A stretch of 64,000 bases of DNA, taken from assembly GCF_900101435.1 (NCBI RefSeq), contig NZ_FMZH01000003.1, forward strand, positions 496,001-560,000, given 5' to 3'. Origin of the DNA: Pedobacter soli (GTDB lineage: Bacteria > Bacteroidota > Bacteroidia > Sphingobacteriales > Sphingobacteriaceae). The notes under the pieces were generated by a model. That model was not told where the DNA came from and searched no databases. It worked only from the letters and a program-made list of their open reading frames with translations. How positions within the stretch are numbered: the stretch's first letter is position 1; each line of letters begins with the position of its first letter. This document shows positions 17,709-25,032 of this stretch, piece after piece. The position numbers and the translations under genes were made by a program.

Positions 17709-18053
17709 ATGAGAAATAGAAAGTTTAGTAAAGGCAAGAAATTCATTTTCTTTTTACCCGTGGTAGCACTAATTGCCACCGCCTTAGGGTTTGTAGTAAT
17801 GTACTTGTGGAACTGGATTTTACCTGAAGTAGCCCATGCCGGGCGACTTAATTTCTGGCAGGCAATTGGCCTGCTCGTGCTGTGCCGGATCTTGTTCGGT
17901 AATTTTAATAAAGGCGGCGGCGGCGGTGGCTTTCGCGAAAAGGCACATAACATGCGTGCGAAATGGCATAGCATGAACGAGGAAGAAAGAGCAAAGTTTA
18001 AAGAAGAATATAAACGGCGTTGTGGTGGATGGGGTCGCCACGATCAGCGATAA
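17709..18053 (+). CDS. Small two-helix membrane protein with Gly-rich loop, possible sigma-factor partner
   Basis: 114 residues from the ATG at 17709, 11 bp after the sigma stop. Two membrane helices (about 13-36 and 47-63) are followed by NFNKGGGGGGFREKAHNMR and a strongly charged amphipathic tail (WHSMNEEERAKFKEEYKRRCGGWGRHDQR). It is not a recognised anti-sigma domain. Similar small proteins downstream of ECF genes in Bacteroidota make a regulatory role plausible, with the charged tail on the cytoplasmic side, but this is inference from position. Confidence 0.75.
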   Translation: MRNRKFSKGKKFIFFLPVVALIATALGFVVMYLWNWILPEVAHAGRLNFWQAIGLLVLCRILFGNFNKGGGGGGFREKAHNMRAKWHSMNEEERAKFKEEYKRRCGGWGRHDQR

Positions 18054-18064
18054 AGAATTTTTGG

Positions 18065-18087
18065 AGCCAGCTTAGCTGGCTTTTTTG
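18065..18087 (+). terminator. Rho-independent terminator
   Basis: AGCCAGC-TTA-GCTGGCT followed by TTTTTT, 11 bp after the stop of the small membrane protein. Confidence 0.8.
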
Positions 18088-18089
18088 TT

Positions 18090-18730
18090 TTAGAGGTCGA
18101 GGTTCCAATTAACAGGTGTCATCCTGAGCCTGTCGAAGGACATTAGCCGCTGCATAGTTGAGTATCTAAAAGTAGCAGGTAACAGCTCACTTCTCTTTTT
18201 GAAAAATCAATTTGGGTGACAGCCCTTCTGGGATCGTTATTTCGAGCGGAGTGCAACTTATACAGATTTTACATCGGTAACGTAGTCGAGAAATCTATTT
18301 GCAGATTCCACTCAGGTTTCTGTCCGTAGAGTTAAGCGTAGCATCTCTACGGATGGTGAATAAGATTGAGTTTATAACTCAATAATTACGAACGAGTCAT
18401 AGACTCTTATCCATTCTTTGATCTGTAGAGCCCTTCGGAACTCTACAGACAGTTTGCGTAATAACGTTAATGGTAGCTTTCCGATGAACCGGGACAGATA
18501 TTCAAAAGACTGTATGGTTAATAAAAGGGCCTAAAATATAGCCACAGATCTACAGATTAAATCTGAGCATCTGTGGCTTTTTATTTCAACACTTTTCTAG
18601 CCTGATTGCTTATCTCAAAGTCAGATGGTAACATCTGACTTCACTTCAACCTATTCATAAAAATATTTCAAAAAAAATTAAAGTAAAATCTTTCCTCCTC
18701 CGTCTACCTAATCAAACAAGGAAATTAACC
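18090..18730. repeat. Long repeat-rich intergenic region
   Basis: About 640 bp with no credible gene. It holds a fragment starting ATCCTGAGCCTGTCGAAGG (18122), a copy of the TTATTTCGAGCGGAG...GTAGTCGAGAAATCT repeat (18235-18306) also seen at 58990, hairpins CCGTAGAG/CTCTACGG and CTGTAGAG/CTCTACAG (about 18325-18450), and a GCCACAGAT...ATCTGTGGC palindrome (18541-18577). The last 100 bp should carry the promoter of the following operon, but no clean TAnnTTTG is seen. Confidence 0.65.
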
Positions 18731-18997
18731 ATGAAAAAAATATTAAAAGCCATAGGATTCGGAATTGTACTGGGTGCAGCCTTATTCTTCGTTCCATTCA
18801 TATTCAAATTTATTTTAATCGCGATGCTTATCGGGATGGTGTTCAGGATGTTTGCTTATAACCGCCGCAGGCATTTCGCTCAACGGTTTAATGGATATTA
18901 TCCGAATCACTTTGAGCAGATTACCCCAATTGATGGTCAATGGTACCGTCCAAACGTTCAGGGTAATGGTATCGCAAACAGTATAAACGTAAATTAA
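18731..18997 (+). CDS. Small membrane protein
   Basis: 88 residues. The first 45 residues are one or two hydrophobic helices (AIGFGIVLGAALFFVPFIFKFILIAMLIGMVFRMF), followed by an Arg/Tyr-rich polar tail (YNRRRHFAQRFNGYYPNH) and a short C-terminal stretch. I recognise no family. It is the first gene of a tight set (7-57 bp gaps) ending in an Hsp20 gene, so a role in stress or envelope maintenance is possible but unproven. Confidence 0.7.
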   Translation: MKKILKAIGFGIVLGAALFFVPFIFKFILIAMLIGMVFRMFAYNRRRHFAQRFNGYYPNHFEQITPIDGQWYRPNVQGNGIANSINVN

Positions 18998-19004
18998 TTT
19001 AGCC

Positions 19005-19241
19005 ATGAGAGCATTTAGAATATTTTTAGCCTTAGCGGCAGCCGGAGCAACATTTTATAGTTTAAATGTATTGGCGGTTCAAAATGGATACCGCGACCGG
19101 TTAGACTTTAAAAACAGGCATTATCACGAGCACGATTGCAGATCAGAACGGAATCATGCTTTAAGCCATCACCACAATACTAACACAGGCACTTTTGAAC
19201 TTAAACCTGAAGCGCCTGAAAGCATCATCCCCGTAAAATAA
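19005..19241 (+). CDS. Small exported histidine-rich protein
   Basis: 78 residues. The N-terminus (MRAFRIFLALAAAGATFYSLNVLA) is a signal peptide or membrane anchor. The rest is polar with clustered His (NRHYHEHDC, HALSHHHNTN), which could bind metal ions. No known domain. It lies 7 bp after the upstream small membrane protein and 6 bp before the glycosyltransferase-like gene. The small size and composition make function impossible to assign; the tight spacing makes it likely to be a real gene. Confidence 0.65.
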   Translation: MRAFRIFLALAAAGATFYSLNVLAVQNGYRDRLDFKNRHYHEHDCRSERNHALSHHHNTNTGTFELKPEAPESIIPVK

Positions 19242-19247
19242 ACTGAT

Positions 19248-19628
19248 ATGTCGCGCGTACTTTTTTTATCCAATCCATACGATAGTTCTGCAAGTCCGAT
19301 TTTGGGCCTGGCAAACGAACTGATTAACAAAGGGCAGGAAGTTACATTTTTCAGCTCGGATGAGTTTCAGGAACCTGTTGAGGGCATAGGTGCTGATTTT
19401 AAACCTTACAACGGAGATCTGGATATTTTTCATGAAAAGAAAAGCGACGAATCTAAATCGGGTTTGATTAGTGCATTGCTCGAGCCAATGAAATTTATCG
19501 ATGATATTGTGGTACAGATCAGGGGGCTGAAGTTCGATTACGCCGTGTTTTCTCCCGCGTATCCTTATGCCAATATCATTACCCAACTACTGGGAATTCC
19601 CAAAGCACAGTTTGGGGTTTCGAGTTAA
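19248..19628 (+). CDS. Isolated N-terminal domain of a GT-B (UGT/MGT-like) glycosyltransferase
   Basis: 126 residues. The sequence opens like the N-terminal domain of macrolide-type glycosyltransferases: RVLFLSNPYDSSASPILGLANELINKGQEVTFFSS, then LLEPMKFIDDIVVQIRGLKFDYAVFSPAYPYANIITQLLGIPKAQFG. Full family members are about 400 residues with a C-terminal nucleotide-sugar domain, which is absent here: a TAA stop follows VSS and the next 57 bp before the Hsp20 gene do not continue the protein in any frame. It is therefore either a remnant of a decayed gene or a stand-alone acceptor-type domain kept in this operon. Without the donor domain it should not transfer sugar by itself. Confidence 0.65.
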   Translation: MSRVLFLSNPYDSSASPILGLANELINKGQEVTFFSSDEFQEPVEGIGADFKPYNGDLDIFHEKKSDESKSGLISALLEPMKFIDDIVVQIRGLKFDYAVFSPAYPYANIITQLLGIPKAQFGVSS

Positions 19629-19685
19629 AATGTCGGCTAAAAATGCCGGCGAATTAATAATTACAAACCATTAAATTTTAAAAAC

Positions 19686-20132
19686 ATGTACAACGAACAT
19701 AGCTGCCATTCAGGCAAAATGCATCACGGTTGCGGCCATAGCCGCGGCAGATTTGGCCATCACTTTGGAGGCCGTTTTAAACAGGGTTACGAAATGTTTA
19801 ACCGCGGTTTCAGGCGCGTACCGGTAAATATAGAAGAAACTGAAAATAGTTTCATTATTCATCTTTATGCACCCGCTCTGGTTAAAGAAAACCTGAAAGT
19901 GGTAACCAAAGATGATGTGTTAACCATTTCATACAAACCAGCAGAAGAAGGGGCAAGCGAAAGATTTAGTCGCCGCGAATACAGCAATGGTGCTTTTGAA
20001 AGAGCCTTTGCTCTAAACGGAAAAGTACTTAACGACCAGATTGCTGCGGCTTATGCCGATGGAATTTTAAAGGTAACCTTAACTAAAAACCCCGAAACCA
20101 ATACACCAGAACAAGCTATTCTGGTGGACTAA
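19686..20132 (+). CDS. Hsp20/alpha-crystallin family small heat-shock protein
   Basis: 148 residues. An unusual His/Gly/Arg-rich N-terminus (HSCHSGKMHHGCGHSRGRFGHHFGG) replaces the normal hydrophobic arm. The alpha-crystallin domain runs from about 45: VPVNIEETENSFIIHLYAPALVKENLKVVTKDDVLTISY, then a 'RREYSNGAFERAFAL' strand and the conserved A.Y.DGILKVTL motif near the C-terminus. Small heat-shock proteins hold unfolding proteins in soluble form. The His-rich arm could bind metals and echoes the His-rich small protein two genes upstream. Last gene of the four-gene cluster. Confidence 0.92.
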   Translation: MYNEHSCHSGKMHHGCGHSRGRFGHHFGGRFKQGYEMFNRGFRRVPVNIEETENSFIIHLYAPALVKENLKVVTKDDVLTISYKPAEEGASERFSRREYSNGAFERAFALNGKVLNDQIAAAYADGILKVTLTKNPETNTPEQAILVD

Positions 20133-20227
20133 GTTTTGTCTATTATAATTTCGCGAAATGCTCCGGTTACAACTGGGGCATTTTTTGTTTAAATGCTTGT
20201 GCGGTCGTACAACCTTTAGGAGTGTTA

Positions 20228-20350
20228 CTTTGAAAGCTTCCTGCCGTGGGTGGGAAGCTTTCAAAGTATGTTTGATCGGGCGCTGCGCACTGCAGGAAGC
20301 TTTCAAAGTGGTTTTGATCTCTTGTTACTGTGAGCAGCAGGTTTTCAAAG
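20228..20350. repeat. 42-bp tandem repeat with embedded perfect hairpin
   Basis: The core GCTTTCAAAG ends at 20266, 20308 and 20350 (last copy degenerate), a strict 42-bp period; units begin GGAAGCTTTCAAAG at 20253 and 20295. The first core also pairs with CTTTGAAAGCTTCC at 20228-20241, giving a hairpin with perfect 14-bp arms. Because 42 is a multiple of 3, any frame through it encodes a 14-residue repeat (with EAFKV), but no real gene is evident. The whole gap 20133-20482 contains only this element and the downstream promoter. Confidence 0.7.
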
Positions 20351-20428
20351 ATATCAGGACGAGAAAAGGTGTTTCAGCGTCGGGCCATTGCGGCTAAAAC
20401 AGCCAATCTCTGCAGATATTGAAATGCG

Positions 20429-20460
20429 TTTGCTATTCGCCTTAATTTGAGGTACTTTTG
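20429..20460 (+). promoter_or_regulatory. Promoter of the DEAD-box helicase gene
   Basis: TTTG at 20429-20432, a 20-nt spacer, and TACTTTTG at 20453-20460: a full match to the Bacteroidota consensus, 22 nt before the start codon. Confidence 0.75.
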
Positions 20461-20482
20461 CTAAAAGACAAAAACAGACAGA

Positions 20483-21712
20483 TTGAATTTTAACGACTTT
20501 AATTTTAACCCCGATTTATTTGAAGGCTTAATGGCCATGGGGTATAAAAGCGCTACTCCGATACAAGAACAAGCCATTCCGGTAATTTTAGATAATCACG
20601 ATCTGATTGCCTGCGCCCAAACGGGTACCGGAAAAACGGCCAGTTATCTTTTGCCTGTAATGGATAAAATTAGCAGGGCCACTGAAAGACATAACAATAC
20701 TTTGATTTTGGCGCCAACCCGTGAGCTTGCCCAGCAAATCGACTTGCAGGTAGAAGCGTTGGCTTATTTTACCAATATCAGCTCACTGGCTGTTTATGGT
20801 GGGGGCGATGGTATTGCTTACGAACAACAAAAGCGTTCGATGCGCGAAGGGGTAGATATTATTATTGCCACACCCGGGCGTTTAATGGCACATTTATCAT
20901 CTGGCGTATTGAAACTGGAGCATTTGCAGCATTTAATTCTGGATGAAGCCGACAGGATGCTGGATATGGGCTTTTACGACGATATTATCCGCATCATCAG
21001 TTATTTGCCTAAAAAACGACAAACGCTTTTGTTTTCGGCCACCATGGCTCCGAAAATCAGAAATATGGCTGGCAAAATCTTACACGAGCCTAAGCAGATT
21101 ACCATTTCTATTGCTAAACCTGCCGAAGGGATTGATCAGCAAGCCTATAACATTCACGATCAGCAAAAACAAGCTCTACTAACAGAGATTTTTAAAGAAG
21201 GTAAATACAAAAGCAGTATCATTTTTGCCTCAACTAAAGAGAAGGTAAAGGCATTATATAAAACTTTTAAAGGCTTAGGCATTAAGGCCGAAGCTTTTCA
21301 TTCGGATTTGGGTCAGAAAGAGCGTGAAGATATTTTACTGGCGTTTAAAAATAAGCGGTTGGGTATTATCATCGGAACAGATGTATTATCACGGGGTATA
21401 GATGTAGAAGGAATTGACCTTGTTATTAACTACGATGTTCCGGGCGATCCTGCAGATTATGTACACCGGATTGGTCGTACTGCAAGAGCAGCTACCAAAG
21501 GAACAGCCATTACCCTGGTTAACGGCAGGGATAAACGCAAGTTTGATAACATAGAGAAGCTGATTGAAAAGCAGGTGCCGCGAATGCTTTTACCTGAGCA
21601 CATTGCTACTATGGAAATTACCCATGTAGAGGAAAAAAGGCCTCAGCATAAAAACAATGGTAAAAAACGCGTTTGGCACAAAAAGAAACCAAAATCTAAG
21701 CCAGCTGGTTAA
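20483..21712 (+). CDS. DEAD-box ATP-dependent RNA helicase, TTG start
   Basis: 409 residues. A TTG start at 20483 is chosen because the conserved F...F.. upstream of the Q motif (NFNDFNFNPDLFEGLMAMGYKSATPIQEQAIP) would be lost with the first ATG, 17 codons in; the strong promoter ends 22 nt before it. Motifs: I AQTGTGKT, Ia APTRELAQQ, II DEAD (ILDEADRMLDMGF), III SAT, IV-VI including TDVLSRGIDVEGIDLVINYDVP and HRIGRTARA. The tail is short and basic (HKNNGKKRVWHKKKPKSK), typical of RhlE-type helicases. These enzymes remodel RNA in ribosome assembly and mRNA decay, often in the cold. Confidence 0.93.
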   Translation: MNFNDFNFNPDLFEGLMAMGYKSATPIQEQAIPVILDNHDLIACAQTGTGKTASYLLPVMDKISRATERHNNTLILAPTRELAQQIDLQVEALAYFTNISSLAVYGGGDGIAYEQQKRSMREGVDIIIATPGRLMAHLSSGVLKLEHLQHLILDEADRMLDMGFYDDIIRIISYLPKKRQTLLFSATMAPKIRNMAGKILHEPKQITISIAKPAEGIDQQAYNIHDQQKQALLTEIFKEGKYKSSIIFASTKEKVKALYKTFKGLGIKAEAFHSDLGQKEREDILLAFKNKRLGIIIGTDVLSRGIDVEGIDLVINYDVPGDPADYVHRIGRTARAATKGTAITLVNGRDKRKFDNIEKLIEKQVPRMLLPEHIATMEITHVEEKRPQHKNNGKKRVWHKKKPKSKPAG

Positions 21713-22011
21713 TTGGATTAGATGTTGTCGTCCTGAGCCTCCCGATGAATCGGAACAGGTAGTTGAAGGACTTTTTGAATTACATAACAGCTCAATAAAT
21801 TTTAGCCACAGATTCACAGATTTTTATTTAATCTGGAAATCTGTGGCTTTTTTGTTGCCATTCGTAACTTCATTAGAAGCCATAATTCATTCGCTATAAA
21901 ATTCAAGCCCAAGACGTAACGATTTTTAATCAGAAAATCTGTGGCTTTTTAATAAATGACCTTGCTATTATTGTTTTTTATTTAACAATATGGTGATATT
22001 CTGCTGCTGTA
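21713..22011. repeat. Repeat-rich intergenic region
   Basis: Contains a GTCGTCCTGAGCC fragment (21727-) of the family also present near 18122, a GCCACAGATT...AATCTGTGGC palindrome with flanking T-run (21805-21854) that may act as the helicase terminator, and a half copy, AATCTGTGGCTTTTT, near 21936-21951. No gene. Confidence 0.65.
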
Positions 22012-22041
22012 TTGACAACTATAAAGAGTAAATTAGCTTTA
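22012..22041 (+). promoter_or_regulatory. Probable promoter of dps
   Basis: TTG at 22012-22014, a 19-nt spacer and TAGCTTTA at 22034-22041 (one mismatch to TAnnTTTG), 16 nt before the ATG. Confidence 0.5.
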
Positions 22042-22057
22042 TTAAAACAGAATCATA

Positions 22058-22531
22058 ATGGACGCAAAAATTGGAATAACCGCAGAACATAGACAAGCAG
22101 TTTCAGAACAATTGGCTAAACTATTGGCCGACGAATATGTTTTGTATACTAAAACCCGGAATGCCCACTGGAATGTGGAAGGTATCGACTTTCTGGCCAA
22201 GCATAAGTTTTTTGAAGAACAATATAACCAGCTTGATGAATTTATTGATAGCGTTGCCGAGCGCATCCGTAAAATAGGTCATTACGCACCTGCAACGCTT
22301 AAAAACTTTTTGGCTTTAACGCACTTAACCGAATACAGCGAGCGCCACAACGATAGTCTGGGTTACATTAAAGATTTATTGGCCGATCACGAAACGGTTA
22401 TCGAGTTTATCAGAGGAAACATCAATCCGATTGCAAACGATTATAATGATGCCGGAACAAGTGATTTCATTACCGGGTTGATGGAAACCCACGAAGAAAT
22501 GGCCTGGTTTTTAAGAGCGCATATCAAATAA
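22058..22531 (+). CDS. dps: Dps family DNA-protection ferritin-like protein
   Basis: 157 residues, a four-helix ferritin-like protein. The intersubunit ferroxidase residues are visible: His in NAHWNVEG, then the FFEEQYNQLDEFIDSVAERIRKIG helix with the acidic ligands. Dps forms a 12-mer that oxidises and stores iron and shields DNA from peroxide during starvation. It stands alone with its own promoter and terminator. The N-terminus lacks a Lys-rich DNA-binding arm, so DNA binding may be weak. Confidence 0.93.
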   Translation: MDAKIGITAEHRQAVSEQLAKLLADEYVLYTKTRNAHWNVEGIDFLAKHKFFEEQYNQLDEFIDSVAERIRKIGHYAPATLKNFLALTHLTEYSERHNDSLGYIKDLLADHETVIEFIRGNINPIANDYNDAGTSDFITGLMETHEEMAWFLRAHIK

Positions 22532-22550
22532 GCGATCAAAATAATTTTTT

Positions 22551-22586
22551 AAACGCCGATAGGATAAATTCTTATTGGCGTTTTTG
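22551..22586 (+). terminator. Rho-independent terminator after dps
   Basis: Arms AAACGCCGATAGGA and TCTTATTGGCGTTT (G-T wobbles) around a 5-nt loop, ending in a T-run. Confidence 0.8.
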
Positions 22587-22612
22587 TTTTATGGCTATCT
22601 TTACGGCACTCC

Positions 22613-23524
22613 ATGGCAAATTTTATTATTATCGGCCTGTGTATACTGGCTGGCATTCTTTTTAGAAAAAGCAAAACCCTGCCCAAAGATGCGCACAAAG
22701 GCATTAATGCCTGGATTATTTACATTGCCTTACCTGCGGCTTCATTTAAATATTTACCACACATCGTGTGGACGAAGGAATTGTTGTTTCCGGCACTGGC
22801 ACCTGCCTGTGTGTGGTTATTTGGCTGGTTGTTTGTAACCGCATATAGCCGTAGCCAGAAATTAAGCAAAGCAACAAGCGGCGGGCTAAAGCTAACGAGT
22901 GCTTTAAGTAACACCTCATTTTTGGGATTCCCCTTAATTGCGGCCTATTTTAGCGAGAAAGACCAGGCTATAGCCATTATCTGCGACCAGGCTACATTTA
23001 TGCTTTTATCTACTATTGGTATTGTGGTGGCCATTCGTTCTTCGCAAAACCAAAAACTGAGTGCAGGGCTGGTGCTTAAAAAGGTGCTTACCTTTCCACC
23101 GCTTATTGGCTGTGTTTTAGCTTTGACTTTACCACATGTGGTGAATATAGTACCGCTGGAGCCGCTATTCGAAAAGCTAGCCGCAACGGTTGGCCCGCTG
23201 GCCTTATTTTCGATTGGTTTACAGCTCAGATTTGGTGGCTGGTTTAGCGAATTAAAACACATCAGCTTTGCTTTATTATACAAATTAATACTGGCACCAA
23301 CAGTAGTTTTGGCTATCGCTGTGCTACTGGGCTTAAGCGGAATCATTACCCGGATTACCATCTTTGAAATGGCCATGCCTACGCTGGTAACGGCTGGTGT
23401 GGTTGCAGATCAGTATAATTTGAACCCTAAGTTGTCTAATTTGGTGGTAGGAGTAGGGATTGTGCTTGCCTTTATTACCACAGGTTTGTGGTGGCTGGTG
23501 CTTACTTATTCAGGTTTGGTTTAG
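22613..23524 (+). CDS. AEC (auxin efflux carrier) family transporter
   Basis: 303 residues, hydrophobic throughout with about ten membrane helices in two five-helix halves: ANFIIIGLCILAGILFRK..., AWIIYIALPAASFKYL, ALSNTSFLGFPLIAAYFSEK, then MAMPTLVTAGVVADQYNLNPKLSNLVVGVGIVLAF. The Asn/Pro in the SNTSFLGFP helix and the second-half GVVADQYN motif are those of AEC carriers, which in bacteria export or import organic acids such as malate. The substrate is unknown. Start is the ATG at 22613, directly after the dps terminator. Confidence 0.88.
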   Translation: MANFIIIGLCILAGILFRKSKTLPKDAHKGINAWIIYIALPAASFKYLPHIVWTKELLFPALAPACVWLFGWLFVTAYSRSQKLSKATSGGLKLTSALSNTSFLGFPLIAAYFSEKDQAIAIICDQATFMLLSTIGIVVAIRSSQNQKLSAGLVLKKVLTFPPLIGCVLALTLPHVVNIVPLEPLFEKLAATVGPLALFSIGLQLRFGGWFSELKHISFALLYKLILAPTVVLAIAVLLGLSGIITRITIFEMAMPTLVTAGVVADQYNLNPKLSNLVVGVGIVLAFITTGLWWLVLTYSGLV

Positions 23525-23539
23525 GTTTAACCGCGCATA

Positions 23540-23645
23540 ATTTTGCCACGGAGGCACGGATTTTCACGGAATATTTTAATCTTACCGTAGTTTTAAGTTC
23601 GTGTTCAGTGTTCTCTGTGGATACCTCGATGTCCTCTGTGGTAAA
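23540..23645. repeat. Imperfect inverted repeat between convergent genes
   Basis: TTTTGCCACGGAGGCAC at 23542- pairs imperfectly with GTCCTCTGTGGTAAAA ending at 23646. Similar GGAGGCACGG/CTCTGTGG sequences are common intergenic repeats in this group; no gene is present. Confidence 0.45.
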
Positions 23646-23676
23646 AAATAATCGATCCTTATTATAGTTAATTGCA

Positions 23677-23707
23677 TAAAAAAAGCCGCAAAATTTCTTC
23701 TGCGGCT
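23677..23707 (-). terminator. Terminator of the C1 peptidase gene
   Basis: On the minus strand AGCCGCA (23701-23707) pairs with TGCGGCT (23684-23690) across a 10-nt loop and is followed by seven T residues. Confidence 0.8.
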
Positions 23708-23726
23708 CCCAATCACTTTAAATTTT

Positions 23727-24920
23727 TTACAAACCTAGTTTCTTAGCAATAGCAGATGGGATACCTGCTTTGTTCAATAAAAATGCTGTGGTTTTATATT
23801 TTACGTAGTTTTTGGTTACGTATAAATAACCTTTGTAATCGTTGGTTACACCCCAAGAGTTTTTTACGATATAGTATTCTTTACCGTTCTGGTCTTTGGC
23901 TAAACCCACAATGTGCATGCCATGGTCATCAGTAGTCTGGTAGTTATCAAAAGCTGCCTGGCGGTTTTCCTGTGTAATTTCCATCTCAGCCTGAGGACCG
24001 TTAAACATATCCGCTTTTTCTTTCATGGTCATATCGTTAAAAGGCGTTTGCGGAACGAACGCTACGCCGTTTTTATAGCTGAATGATTTCTCGCTTACAT
24101 CGGTAGCCCAGGCTACAGTATATCCGTTTTTCAAAGCATTGTCAATGATATCGGTAATCTCATTTACTTTAACGTTGTAAACCTGATCGAACGACCAGTT
24201 ATCAGGAACCAATAAAGTAAATTTGCTGTAGAAAGGATGATCGTTGAAAGAAGATAATTCCACGTAGTTATCAGGATTGATACCTACAACTTCGTTTGCG
24301 AAAGTTTTAGGCGTATATTTTTTACCGTTGTAAGTAAAGTTTTCAGGGACAGCGCCTAAATACGCATCGATAACGCCGGTATAAGCTTTTAACCAGTTAG
24401 GTGTTAACTCACCATTTGAGTTTTTAACCACAGCCTCTAAAACACCTTTTTCGATGTCGCCAAGCTCAGCAGTTTTATTGGTTTTTGTACCGTAGTTTAA
24501 GCCAGTATACACTTCTTGTGGTACTGCGCCATATTTCCTGTACATATTAATTACATCGTGCAAGGCACCGCCATCGCCTAAAGAAACTGCGCCATGCATG
24601 CGTACATAGTTGATTCCTTTTTCTACGTAAGCATTACGTGCCGAGAAAATCTGCGATAACTGAACAGGTTGTTTACCTGCTTTAATCATTTCCGATTCAA
24701 GGAAAGAGTTGGTAGAATAGCTCCAGCAGGTACCCGATGAACCCTGATTTTGAACAGGAGTATTGGCTAAATTAATAACATCAGTAAATTTAAAAGATGC
24801 TTTACTGTTTTCGCTTTGGTTGTTTTTTAAAGAGTTAACAAGATTGTCCTGACCATAGGTTACCAAAGTAGATAACGACAAAGCCAGACCAATCACACTG
24901 ATTTTGGTGTAGTTGATCAT
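23727..24920 (-). CDS. Exported papain-like C1 peptidase (bleomycin hydrolase/PepC-like)
   Basis: 397 residues with a signal peptide (MINYTKISVIGLALSLSTLVTYG). Catalytic residues are present: Gln59 and Cys65 in VQNQGSSGTCWSYST, His336 in DDHGMHIVGL, Asn354 in VKNSWG. The spacing and the 'VKNSWG' end fit family C1B (bleomycin hydrolase/aminopeptidase C), but those are normally cytoplasmic, whereas this copy is exported. It probably trims peptides in the periplasm or outside the cell. It is a single-gene unit with its own terminator. Confidence 0.9.
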   Translation of the reverse strand: MINYTKISVIGLALSLSTLVTYGQDNLVNSLKNNQSENSKASFKFTDVINLANTPVQNQGSSGTCWSYSTNSFLESEMIKAGKQPVQLSQIFSARNAYVEKGINYVRMHGAVSLGDGGALHDVINMYRKYGAVPQEVYTGLNYGTKTNKTAELGDIEKGVLEAVVKNSNGELTPNWLKAYTGVIDAYLGAVPENFTYNGKKYTPKTFANEVVGINPDNYVELSSFNDHPFYSKFTLLVPDNWSFDQVYNVKVNEITDIIDNALKNGYTVAWATDVSEKSFSYKNGVAFVPQTPFNDMTMKEKADMFNGPQAEMEITQENRQAAFDNYQTTDDHGMHIVGLAKDQNGKEYYIVKNSWGVTNDYKGYLYVTKNYVKYKTTAFLLNKAGIPSAIAKKLGL

Positions 24921-25032
24921 TTTTTATGAATAATTATTAAAATTGAGCGAATGTAGAAATACTTGCTGATTTAGGATCAGAATGTTTGTAATAAATCGAT
25001 AACATCCGTCATATAAATGCAACAATGTTGAG

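Noticed and set aside
20158..20397. A 79-residue frame with repeated EAFKV-like blocks
   Set aside because: It is produced by the 42-bp tandem repeat and the hairpin; a similar frame exists on the other strand, and there is no start context or known family.
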